A stretch of 64,000 nucleotides of DNA from positions 248,001 to 312,000 of the forward strand of contig NZ_BMIM01000003.1 of assembly GCF_014642275.1 (NCBI RefSeq), in the 5' to 3' direction. This DNA is from Flavobacterium lutivivi (GTDB lineage: Bacteria; Bacteroidota; Bacteroidia; Flavobacteriales; Flavobacteriaceae). The translations under genes were made by a program, and so were the position numbers. The notes below the pieces were generated by a model. The model worked only from the letters and a program-made list of their open reading frames with translations. It ran no database searches and was not told the DNA's origin. Below are positions 35,008 through 41,984 of this stretch, one piece after another. Each line of letters opens with the position of its first letter. Position 1 is the stretch's first letter.

Positions 35008-35694
35008 ATGACAAAAAATTTAACAATAGATAAATCCAGATTGGTTTCCTTTTCAATAGATGAAATAGGAGATAATCATTTATTTACATCAGTTGAAACC
35101 CCTATGAAAGCTGATGCTTTTGAAATGACTGATTTAGAGAAAAAAGAAAAAATAGCCTATCATTTTAGCGAAATTATGGAAACTTTGGGATTGGATTTAA
35201 CTGACGATTCTCTGAAAGGAACTCCACAACGTGTAGCCAAAATGTATGTAGATGAAATTTTTTGCGGACTAAATCCAGCAAATAAGCCAAAAGTTGCATT
35301 GTTTGATAATAAATATCAATACAATCAAATGTTGGTTGAAAAAAACATTACGTTTTATTCCAATTGTGAGCATCATTTTGTGCCTATTTTTGGCAAAGTA
35401 CACGTGGCTTATATTTCAAATGGGAAAGTAATTGGTTTATCAAAAATTAATAGAATTGTTCAATATTTTGCACAAAGACCACAAGTACAAGAGCGTTTGA
35501 CCATGCAAATTGGTTTAGAATTACAAGAAATTTTGGAAACAGAAGATGTTGCAGTAATTGTTGATGCAAAACATTTGTGTGTGTCTTCTCGCGGAATTAA
35601 AGACGAAAGCTCTGCTACTGTAACAAGTTATTATGGTGGTGTTTTTCAAAAAGAACAAAAAATCAATGAGTTTTTAAATTTTATAAAAAATTAA
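35008..35694 (+). CDS. folE: GTP cyclohydrolase I
   Basis: First enzyme of tetrahydrofolate/pterin synthesis, converting GTP to dihydroneopterin triphosphate. Landmarks: LKGTPQRVAKMYVDEIFCGL, ITFYSNCEHHFVPIFGKVHV (zinc Cys and His), VIGLSKINRIVQYFAQRPQVQERL, and the second zinc Cys in KHLCVSSRGIKD with TVTSYYGG. The 228-aa length is normal. Its place at the end of a photolyase cluster fits pterin supply: DASH cryptochromes use methenyl-tetrahydrofolate as antenna. That link is inferred from context. Confidence 0.96.
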   Translation: MTKNLTIDKSRLVSFSIDEIGDNHLFTSVETPMKADAFEMTDLEKKEKIAYHFSEIMETLGLDLTDDSLKGTPQRVAKMYVDEIFCGLNPANKPKVALFDNKYQYNQMLVEKNITFYSNCEHHFVPIFGKVHVAYISNGKVIGLSKINRIVQYFAQRPQVQERLTMQIGLELQEILETEDVAVIVDAKHLCVSSRGIKDESSATVTSYYGGVFQKEQKINEFLNFIKN

Positions 35695-35725
35695 AAATAA
35701 TTTGTTTTTTATTGAATATTATTCT

Positions 35726-35733
35726 TATGTTTG
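35726..35733 (+). promoter_or_regulatory. -7 element of the pheA operon
   Basis: TATGTTTG followed by C, exact consensus; TTTG at 35701-35704 is 21 nt upstream. Start expected near 35738, 15 nt before the leader-peptide ATG. Confidence 0.65.
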
Positions 35734-35752
35734 CTCAAATCAATTGATTTTA

Positions 35753-35842
35753 ATGAAATTATTTAACACATATTATAACTATTTCTTTTATTTCTTCTTT
35801 GGACAGAAAAAGGGATTAGTATTGTGTTATGTAAAAAAGTAA
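35753..35842 (+). CDS. Phe/Tyr-rich leader peptide of the pheA operon
   Basis: A 29-residue open frame between promoter and terminator, with six Phe and five Tyr. The core YYNYFFYFFF (residues 7-16) contains five Phe and four Tyr in ten residues. It then reads GQKKGLVLCYVKK. The operon that follows makes phenylalanine and tyrosine, so this is the expected layout of an attenuator leader peptide like E. coli pheL. Codons 21-22 (GGA TTA) are the left arm of a candidate antiterminator, so a ribosome passing them would release the terminator. No similarity search was possible. Confidence 0.78.
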   Translation: MKLFNTYYNYFFYFFFGQKKGLVLCYVKK

Positions 35843-35869
35843 AAAATAAGACAAACAATATATAATCCC
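35812..35869 (+). promoter_or_regulatory. Antiterminator stem of the pheA attenuator
   Basis: GGGATTA (35812-35818) pairs perfectly with TAATCCC (35863-35869), and TATTGT (35820-35825) with ACAATA (35855-35860), 13 pairs with a small 1/2-nt bulge. The right arm overlaps the left arm of the terminator at 35864-35872, so the two folds exclude each other. Confidence 0.72.
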
Positions 35870-35891
35870 GATTTTATCGGGATTTTTTTTT
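35864..35891 (+). terminator. Attenuator terminator immediately before pheA
   Basis: Stem AATCCCGAT / ATCGGGATT with a TTT loop, followed by T7-T9 and then the pheA ATG 7 nt later. A strong terminator so close to the start codon would make no sense except as a regulated one. Confidence 0.9.
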
Positions 35892-35898
35892 GACTAAA

Positions 35899-36729
35899 AT
35901 GAGAGAAAAAGTAGCCATACAAGGAATTAAAGGATCATTTCACCATCAAGTTGCCTTAGAATATTTTCAAGACAATGTTGCTATTGATGAGTGTCTGTCA
36001 TTTGAAGCGCTAGCCGATAGTTTGATTAACAATCAATCGCAATTGGCAGTTATGGCGATTGAAAATTCAATTGCAGGTTCAATAATTCCAAATTATGCTT
36101 TAATTGATAAGAATAATTTCCACATTGTAGGTGAATATTATTTGGATATTGTTCAGAATTTGATGGTTTTAAACGGGCAAAAATTTGAAGAAATTCAAGA
36201 AGTTCATTCCCATCCAATGGCGCTTTTGCAGTGTATGGATTTCTTAAAAAAGCATCCAAAAATCAAATTAGTAGAAGATAAAGACACTGCCGAAACAGCC
36301 AAAAGAATTCATGAAAATCAAATAAAAGGAATTGCCGCAATCGGAAGTAAAGTTGCAGCAGAATTATACGATTTAAATATTATCGCACCAGAAATTCAAA
36401 CGGTAAACAAGAACATGACGCGTTTTTTTGTCATTAGTAAAGAAAAAAGTTTTGTCAATAAAGAAGAGATTAATAAAGCTTCCGTCAAATTTGAATTGGA
36501 TGACACACCTGGAAGTCTGGCAACGGTTTTAAATGTAATGACCAATTGCAAATTAAATCTAACCAAAATCCAATCAATGCCTATAATTGAAGCGCCTTTT
36601 CAATATTCTTTTTTTGTAGATGTCGTTTTTGAAAAATACAAACATTATGAAAAAGCCGTGAAAATTCTGGAAATAATGACTAATGAATTCAAAGTTTTGG
36701 GAGAATATAGAAATAAGTTGATTCGTTGA
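35899..36729 (+). CDS. pheA: Prephenate dehydratase
   Basis: 276-aa enzyme converting prephenate to phenylpyruvate, without a fused chorismate mutase. Landmarks: GIKGSFHHQVALEYF, MAIENSIAGSIIPNYALI, the catalytic Thr-Arg-Phe in NKNMTRFFVISKE, and a C-terminal ACT domain (about 195-270) with DDTPGSLATVLNVM and LTKIQSMPI for phenylalanine feedback. The ATG at 35899 is chosen because an in-frame TTG at 35890 lies in the terminator's T tract. It is first of four aromatic genes under a candidate attenuator. Confidence 0.96.
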   Translation: MREKVAIQGIKGSFHHQVALEYFQDNVAIDECLSFEALADSLINNQSQLAVMAIENSIAGSIIPNYALIDKNNFHIVGEYYLDIVQNLMVLNGQKFEEIQEVHSHPMALLQCMDFLKKHPKIKLVEDKDTAETAKRIHENQIKGIAAIGSKVAAELYDLNIIAPEIQTVNKNMTRFFVISKEKSFVNKEEINKASVKFELDDTPGSLATVLNVMTNCKLNLTKIQSMPIIEAPFQYSFFVDVVFEKYKHYEKAVKILEIMTNEFKVLGEYRNKLIR

Positions 36730-36776
36730 TTTGGTAATTCGATTTTTCAGATAACCAAATGAACAGATAACCAAAT
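36729..36776 (+). repeat. Short direct/inverted repeat before the aminotransferase gene
   Basis: CAGATAACCAAAT occurs twice with 16-bp period (36748-36760, 36764-36776), and ATTTGGT (36729-36735) is complementary to the ACCAAAT ends. The last unit ends 4 bp before the ATG. The CAGATAACC core is shared with 25106-25138. Confidence 0.65.
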
Positions 36777-36780
36777 TAAA

Positions 36781-37929
36781 ATGATACAAACAGCAAAAAG
36801 ACTAGAAGCCGTTCAAGAATACTACTTCTCAAGAAAATTGAAAGAAGTAAGACAACTTGTGCTTGAAGGAAAACCAATCATCAATATGGGAATTGGAAGT
36901 CCAGATTTGGCGCCACATTCATCGGTAATTGAAGCTATTCAAAAGGCTATGTTTGACGAAAAAGCACACGAATATCAAAGCTATCAAGGTTTGCCAGAAT
37001 TGCGTCAAGGTTTTGCCGATTTTTATGCGACTAATTTCAATGTTGAATTAAATTCAGATAACGAAATTTTACCTTTAATGGGTTCCAAAGAAGGAATCAT
37101 GCACATTTCATTAGCTTTTTTGAATGAAGGTGATGAAGTTTTAATTCCAAATCCGGGTTATCCAACCTATGCTTCGGTTACAGAATTGGTTCAGGCAAAA
37201 GCAGTTTTTTATGATTTAAAAGAAAAAAACAATTGGCAACCCGATTTTGAAGCTTTAGAAAAAACCGATTTATCAAAAGTAAAATTAATGTGGGTAGGTT
37301 ATCCACATATGCCAACAGGAGCAAATGCCACTCTAGAATTGTATCAAAAATTAATTGATTTTGGGAAAAAGCATAATATTTTAATTGTAAATGACAATCC
37401 GTACAGTTTTGTTTTGAACGAAAATCAGCTGTCAATTTTTCAAATTAAAGGTTCAAAAGACATCGCTTTAGAATTAAATTCATTGAGTAAAACGTTCAAT
37501 ATGGCAGGTTGGCGTGTCGGAATGGTTTCAGGAAATGCCACTTTAATTGATGCTATTTTGAAAGTAAAAAGCAACATGGATTCGGGAATGTTTTATGGAA
37601 TTCAAAAAGGTGCAATTACTGCTTTAAAATTAGGAAAAGATTGGTTCAAAAGTCAGAATGAAATCTACACAAAAAGAAGGAATTTGATTTTTGAATTAGC
37701 TCAAAAAATGAATTGTACTTTCGATAAAAACGCAGTTGGAATGTTTGTTTGGGCAAAATTACCAATCGGAATTCAATCGGAAGAATTCATAGATAATTTA
37801 TTGTATGAAAAACACATTTTCCTAACACCAGGAACCATTTTTGGTAGCAATGGCGAAGGTTATATCAGGTTTTCATTGTGTGTAAAAGAAGAAAATATCA
37901 TTGAAGCAATAAAAAGATTTGAATTATGA
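36781..37929 (+). CDS. PLP-dependent aminotransferase, class I/II (probably aromatic)
   Basis: 382-aa fold-type I aminotransferase: INMGIGSPDLAPHSSVIEAI, GSKEGIMHISLAFLNEGDEV, PNPGYPTYASV, VGYPHMPTGANA, NDNPYSFVL, and SLSKTFNMAGWRVGM with the PLP Lys. Its place between pheA and tyrA in one operon makes phenylpyruvate/4-hydroxyphenylpyruvate (or prephenate) the natural amino acceptor; substrate is inferred from context. The stop overlaps the tyrA start by 4 bp (ATGA). Confidence 0.93.
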   Translation: MIQTAKRLEAVQEYYFSRKLKEVRQLVLEGKPIINMGIGSPDLAPHSSVIEAIQKAMFDEKAHEYQSYQGLPELRQGFADFYATNFNVELNSDNEILPLMGSKEGIMHISLAFLNEGDEVLIPNPGYPTYASVTELVQAKAVFYDLKEKNNWQPDFEALEKTDLSKVKLMWVGYPHMPTGANATLELYQKLIDFGKKHNILIVNDNPYSFVLNENQLSIFQIKGSKDIALELNSLSKTFNMAGWRVGMVSGNATLIDAILKVKSNMDSGMFYGIQKGAITALKLGKDWFKSQNEIYTKRRNLIFELAQKMNCTFDKNAVGMFVWAKLPIGIQSEEFIDNLLYEKHIFLTPGTIFGSNGEGYIRFSLCVKEENIIEAIKRFEL

Positions 37930-38765
37930 AAGTTTATATAGTAGGTATAGGATTAATCGGTGGTTCAATGGCATTAGACATCAAATCAATTTATGATGAT
38001 GCTGTCGTTTTCGGAATTGACACCAACGAAAAACATCTTGATGAAGCAATAAAACTCGGAATTATTGATAAAAAAGCAACCGAAAATGATTTAATTAACG
38101 CAGATTTAGTAATAGTTGCTGTGCCAGTTGACGTTGCTTTAGTAATTTTGCCTGAGATTCTAAATAAAATTGGAGAACATACTTTGGTTTTTGATGTTGG
38201 CTCAACTAAAAATCCAATTTGTGAAGCCATCGAAAATCATCCGAAAAGAAGAAATTTTATGGCTTGCCATCCCATTGCTGGAACAGAATTTTCAGGACCA
38301 AAAGCAGCTGTTAAAGGTTTGTATGAAGGCAAAACTAACATCATTTGTGAAGTAGAAAGAACAACTTTCAAGTTACAAGAAAAAGCTATGGATTTGTTTA
38401 AAAAACTCGGAATGCGAATTCGATATATGGATCCAAAATCGCATGATAAACACATCGCTTATGTTTCACATTTGTCGCACATAAGTTCGTTTATGTTAGG
38501 AAAAACGGTTATCGAAAAAGAAAAATCGGAACAAGATATTTTTGATATGGCAGGTTCCGGATTTGAAAGTACGGTTCGTTTAGCCAAAAGTTCACCAGCC
38601 ATGTGGACGCCAATTTTTAAACAAAATAAAAAGCAAGTTCTAAAATCATTAGAAGAATACATTCAGAATTTATCTAATTTCAAAGATTTATTAGAGAATG
38701 ATAATTACGAAGAAGTTTATAACGAAATGCAGAATACGAATAGAATTAAAGAAATATTGAAATAG
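37926..38765 (+). CDS. tyrA: Prephenate dehydrogenase
   Basis: 279-aa NAD(P)-dependent enzyme leading to tyrosine. Rossmann motif VYIVGIGLIGGSMALDI, VIVAVPVDVALVILPEIL, DVGSTKNPI, the active-site HPIAGTEFSGPKAAV, KSHDKHIAYVSHLSHI with the catalytic His, and DMAGSGFESTVRLAKSSPAMW. Length is normal for a dehydrogenase without fused mutase; the needed chorismate mutase is supplied by the next gene. It is translationally coupled to the aminotransferase. Confidence 0.95.
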   Translation: MKVYIVGIGLIGGSMALDIKSIYDDAVVFGIDTNEKHLDEAIKLGIIDKKATENDLINADLVIVAVPVDVALVILPEILNKIGEHTLVFDVGSTKNPICEAIENHPKRRNFMACHPIAGTEFSGPKAAVKGLYEGKTNIICEVERTTFKLQEKAMDLFKKLGMRIRYMDPKSHDKHIAYVSHLSHISSFMLGKTVIEKEKSEQDIFDMAGSGFESTVRLAKSSPAMWTPIFKQNKKQVLKSLEEYIQNLSNFKDLLENDNYEEVYNEMQNTNRIKEILK

Positions 38766-38777
38766 AAAATAGACACA

Positions 38778-38837
38778 AGAAGAAAGATGCAAGATTAATT
38801 GTTTAGTCTTTTCTCTTTATTCTTGCTTCTTTCCTCT
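38778..38837 (+). repeat. Imperfect inverted repeat before the DAHP synthase gene
   Basis: AGAAGAAAGATGCAAGA (38778-38794) and TCTTGCTTCTTTCCTCT (38821-38837) pair at 15 of 17 positions with a 26-nt loop. It ends 13 bp before the ATG. Confidence 0.6.
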
Positions 38838-38850
38838 CAAAAAGAAAAAT

Positions 38851-39933
38851 ATGGAAAACAACAAAGAAATGAGAACGTGGTTAAATAACTTTAATTTGCC
38901 ACATCCGCTTGTAATTGCTGGACCTTGTAGCGCTGAAACCGAAGAGCAAGTATTGAAAATTGCCCGTGAATTGAAAGATTCAAAAGTGTCGGTTTTTAGA
39001 GCAGGTATTTGGAAACCAAGAACACGGCCAGGTGGATTTGAAGGTGTTGGCGAAATAGGATTAAAGTGGTTGCAAAAAGCTAAAGCCGAAACGGGTTTGC
39101 AAATGGCTGTTGAGGTTGCCAATGCAGCTCATGTCAAGTTAGCATTAGAATATGATATTGACGTTTTGTGGATTGGCGCACGAACTACAGTAAATCCATT
39201 TGCGGTGCAAGAAATCGCTGATGCATTGCAAAATACAGATAAAATTGTGTTGGTAAAAAATCCTGTAAATCCTGATTTGGCATTATGGATTGGCGGCGTA
39301 GAACGTTTGTATAATGCAGGAATTAAAAATTTAGGCATTATTCATAGAGGATTTTCAACCTATGAAAAAACAAAATACAGAAATAATCCAGAGTGGCAAA
39401 TTGCTATTGATTTTCAAAATCGTTTTCCAGACATTCCATTGATTATCGACCCAAGTCATATTACAGGAAATCGCGACATGATTTTTCAAGTTACCCAAGA
39501 AGCACTCGATTTGAATTATGATGGAATGATTATCGAAACTCACATCGACCCAGATAATGCATGGAGTGATGCAGCGCAACAAGTTACACCTGAAAGGTTA
39601 AAGCAAATCATTTTTGATTTAACCATTCGTAAAGAAACTGATGATGCAGATGATTATCAATTACGTTTAGCCAAATTGAGAAGTAAAATAGATGAGTTTG
39701 ACGCTAAATTATTAGATGTAATTGGCAAAAGAATGAAAGTTGCAGAAGATATTGGAGCTTTGAAAAAAGAAAAAAACGTAGCCGTTTTGCAAAACAAACG
39801 TTGGAACGAAATCCTAGAAAAGATGGTAAATGATGGAAGTCAAAAAGGATTAAGTGAAGAATTTATACTTCAATTCTTCAAAGCAATACATCAAGAAAGT
39901 ATTTCGCATCAGGAGAAGATATTTAATTCATAA
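38851..39933 (+). CDS. Bifunctional DAHP synthase / chorismate mutase
   Basis: 360 aa. Residues 1-265 are a KDPG-like (type I beta) DAHP synthase: PLVIAGPCSAETEEQVLKIA, FRAGIWKPRTRPGGFEGVG, LWIGARTTVNPFAVQEIA, LIIDPSHITGNRDMIFQV and GMIIETHIDPDNAWSDA. Residues 275-360 are an AroQ-type chorismate mutase: LRSKIDEFDAKLLDVIGKRM, KVAEDIGALKKEKNVAVLQ. This arrangement puts the first step of the shikimate pathway and the chorismate branch point in one polypeptide, consistent with a Phe/Tyr operon. The mutase domain may provide feedback sensitivity. Confidence 0.95.
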   Translation: MENNKEMRTWLNNFNLPHPLVIAGPCSAETEEQVLKIARELKDSKVSVFRAGIWKPRTRPGGFEGVGEIGLKWLQKAKAETGLQMAVEVANAAHVKLALEYDIDVLWIGARTTVNPFAVQEIADALQNTDKIVLVKNPVNPDLALWIGGVERLYNAGIKNLGIIHRGFSTYEKTKYRNNPEWQIAIDFQNRFPDIPLIIDPSHITGNRDMIFQVTQEALDLNYDGMIIETHIDPDNAWSDAAQQVTPERLKQIIFDLTIRKETDDADDYQLRLAKLRSKIDEFDAKLLDVIGKRMKVAEDIGALKKEKNVAVLQNKRWNEILEKMVNDGSQKGLSEEFILQFFKAIHQESISHQEKIFNS

Positions 39934-39965
39934 AAAAAGCGCCCCAAAATTTTCTTTTGGGGCGC
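39932..39965 (-). terminator. Terminator hairpin downstream of the aromatic operon, U tract on the minus strand
   Basis: Stem GCGCCCCAAAA / TTTTGGGGCGC, loop TTTTC. The poly-T tail is present only for minus-strand transcripts (A7 at 39932-39938), so it mainly ends the 149-aa gene; plus-strand readthrough may be slowed by the same strong stem. Confidence 0.85.
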
Positions 39966-39976
39966 AAAACTAAAGT

Positions 39977-40426
39977 TTATTTTTTTAGTCTTTTGAATAC
40001 ATAACGAGTTATAAAAATCCCGCTATTATCGTCCTTACCAGCATCACTTTCAACACCACTCGAAACAAAACAAAGTTCCCATCCTTCATTTGCCATTTCA
40101 TTCAATTTTGAAGTGATAACAGCATCATTAGCTACTATATTCTGGAATCTAATTCCGCCAAGGTTAAAAAAGTTTAGGAGTTTTGTTTCATCAAAATTCT
40201 TAACTCTAATCTCACTTCGGTCAGACTTGTTTCTTTCATCATCTTCTTCGCTTCTTGTTGATGTAAAATCTTTATAATTTCTTTCTTCATTAGAAGAGAT
40301 TAGCCTAGATCTTCCAAGACCGCTTGAAACAATAGACTCGACGCTGGTTATTACTTTATATTCGAATGTTTGTGCATTCAAATTTATTGAAGTAAAAAGC
40401 AAAAGGAATAAAATTTTTTTTGTCAT
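39977..40426 (-). CDS. Hypothetical secreted protein
   Basis: 149 aa with a signal peptide (MTKKILFLLLFTSINLNAQ). The mature protein begins TFEYKVITSVESIVSSGLGR and ends with LNEMANEGWELCFVSSGVES and ITRYVFKRLKK. The NEGWEL and YVFKR elements resemble DUF4177-like small domains, but the match is weak. A highly charged stretch (about 50-80, rich in Asp, Glu, Arg) lies between. Function unknown. It has its own promoter, back to back with that of rsgA, and a terminator. Confidence 0.7.
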   Translation of the reverse strand: MTKKILFLLLFTSINLNAQTFEYKVITSVESIVSSGLGRSRLISSNEERNYKDFTSTRSEEDDERNKSDRSEIRVKNFDETKLLNFFNLGGIRFQNIVANDAVITSKLNEMANEGWELCFVSSGVESDAGKDDNSGIFITRYVFKRLKK

Positions 40427-40450
40427 GATTTAAAAATTAGTTTTTCTAAG

Positions 40451-40458
40451 CAAATATA
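40451..40458 (-). promoter_or_regulatory. -7 element of the 149-aa hypothetical gene
   Basis: TATATTTG on the minus strand, exact consensus, 24 nt upstream of the ATG; it lies only 3 bp from the oppositely oriented rsgA element. Confidence 0.6.
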
Positions 40459-40461
40459 AAA

Positions 40462-40469
40462 TATCTTTG
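40462..40469 (+). promoter_or_regulatory. -7 element of rsgA (near-leaderless)
   Basis: TATCTTTG followed by C, exact consensus, with just 4 nt before the rsgA ATG. The start site would fall on or next to the ATG. Confidence 0.6.
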
Positions 40470-40473
40470 CTAC

Positions 40474-41451
40474 ATGACAGGACTAGTTTATAAATCTACA
40501 GGAAGTAATTACGCCGTAAAAACGGATGATAATCGTTTCTATGACTGTCGTATCAAAGGGAAGTTTAGAATTAAAGGCATAAAAAGCACTAATCCAATTG
40601 CCGTAGGTGATATAGTAGATTTTGAATTAGACGATTCGACAGATGAAGTTATTGGACAAATTCATAACATTCATGATAGAAAGAATTATATCGTTAGAAA
40701 ATCTGTTAATCTTTCCAAACAGACTCATGTAATTGCCTCCAATATCGATTTGGCATTTCTTTTAGTTACCATCAATAATCCTGTAACTACAACTAGTTTT
40801 ATTGATAGATTTCTTGTTACAGCCGAAGCCTACGGAATAGAAGCAGTTCTCATTTTTAATAAAATCGATACCTATGACGAAGCTATGCTCGACGAGCAAC
40901 TATATTTGCAATACATCTATTCTCAAATAGGATATAAGTGCTTAAGAGTTTCGGCTACGCAAAAAAAAGGATTAGAAGATCTCAAAACATTGATGAAAGG
41001 AAAAGTATCAATGTTTACAGGTCATTCTGGAGTTGGAAAATCTACATTGATAAATGCTATTGAACCAAAATTAGATTTAAAGACAACAATAATTTCAGAA
41101 CAGCATCAACAAGGACAACACACCACCACTTTTGCGGAAATGTTTGATTTAGATTTTGATGCAAAAATTATTGATACACCAGGAATTAGAGGTTTTGGAG
41201 TAGTTGATATGGAGAAAGATGAAGTTGGAGATTATTTTCCCGAATTTTTTGCTTTGAAACAAAACTGCAAATTCAATAACTGTTTGCATAAAGAAGAACC
41301 TCATTGTGCTGTAAAACAAGCTTTGGAAGAAGACAAAATTGCTTGGTCACGCTATAATAGTTATTTGAAGATTCTTGATGGAGATGAAGATGTATATAGA
41401 AATGATATCTATGCCGATGATAGAAAAGCCAGTGACGAAACTAGGAAATAA
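40474..41451 (+). CDS. rsgA: Ribosome biogenesis GTPase RsgA
   Basis: 325-aa circularly permuted GTPase that assists late 30S maturation. N-terminal OB fold (TGLVYKSTGSNYAVKTDD), then G4 ALIFNKIDTYD-type motif, G1 GHSGVGKSTLINAI, G2/G3 TTTFAEMF...DTPGIRGFG, and a C-terminal zinc finger with Cys in KQNCKFNNCLHKEEPHCAV (Cys-x5-Cys, His and Cys). The motif order G4-G1-G3 is diagnostic. The start is fixed by conservation and the adjacent promoter. dtd follows 32 bp later. Confidence 0.96.
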   Translation: MTGLVYKSTGSNYAVKTDDNRFYDCRIKGKFRIKGIKSTNPIAVGDIVDFELDDSTDEVIGQIHNIHDRKNYIVRKSVNLSKQTHVIASNIDLAFLLVTINNPVTTTSFIDRFLVTAEAYGIEAVLIFNKIDTYDEAMLDEQLYLQYIYSQIGYKCLRVSATQKKGLEDLKTLMKGKVSMFTGHSGVGKSTLINAIEPKLDLKTTIISEQHQQGQHTTTFAEMFDLDFDAKIIDTPGIRGFGVVDMEKDEVGDYFPEFFALKQNCKFNNCLHKEEPHCAVKQALEEDKIAWSRYNSYLKILDGDEDVYRNDIYADDRKASDETRK

Positions 41452-41483
41452 TAGGATTAAATAAATTTCTTGAAATTATTAAT

Positions 41484-41936
41484 ATGAAAGCAGTCATTCA
41501 AAGGGTTTCTCAAGCTTCAGTGACAATAGATAACGAGATAGTTTCAGAAATTAAAAATGGATTGTTAATTCTTGTTGGAATTGAAGATGCTGATGCAATC
41601 GAAGATATAACTTGGTTAACTTCAAAAATTATAAACCTTAGAATTTTTGGAGACCAAAATGACGTGATGAATTTATCTGTAAAAGATATAGATGGAGACA
41701 TAATTATTGTAAGCCAGTTTACGCTTCATGCATCAACCAAAAAAGGCAATAGACCAAGTTATATAAAAGCTGCCAAACCAGAAGTTGCTATCCCATTGTA
41801 TGAAAAATTTATATTCCTAATGGAATTAGAATTTGGAAAAAAAATACAAACTGGAAAGTTTGGCGCCGACATGAAAGTTTCATTAATTAATGATGGACCA
41901 GTTACTATAATTATTGATACAAAAAATAAGGAATAA
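41484..41936 (+). CDS. dtd: D-aminoacyl-tRNA deacylase
   Basis: 150-aa proofreading enzyme removing D-amino acids from tRNA. Visible: MKAVIQRVSQASVTIDN, GLLILVGIEDAD, IIVSQFTLHASTKKGNRPSY (the SQFTL site), and the Gly-cisPro motif region LINDGPVTIIIDT. Length and both active-site motifs are normal. Probably co-transcribed with rsgA, which also concerns translation quality. Confidence 0.97.
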   Translation: MKAVIQRVSQASVTIDNEIVSEIKNGLLILVGIEDADAIEDITWLTSKIINLRIFGDQNDVMNLSVKDIDGDIIIVSQFTLHASTKKGNRPSYIKAAKPEVAIPLYEKFIFLMELEFGKKIQTGKFGADMKVSLINDGPVTIIIDTKNKE

Positions 41937-41960
41937 TTTTGCTAAATAAAAGTTAAATCA

Positions 41961-41968
41961 TATATTTG
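41961..41968 (+). promoter_or_regulatory. -7 element of the DUF3857 pair
   Basis: TATATTTG, exact consensus, 16 nt before the ATG at 41985. Confidence 0.55.
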
Positions 41969-41984
41969 AGTATAGCTCAATAAT

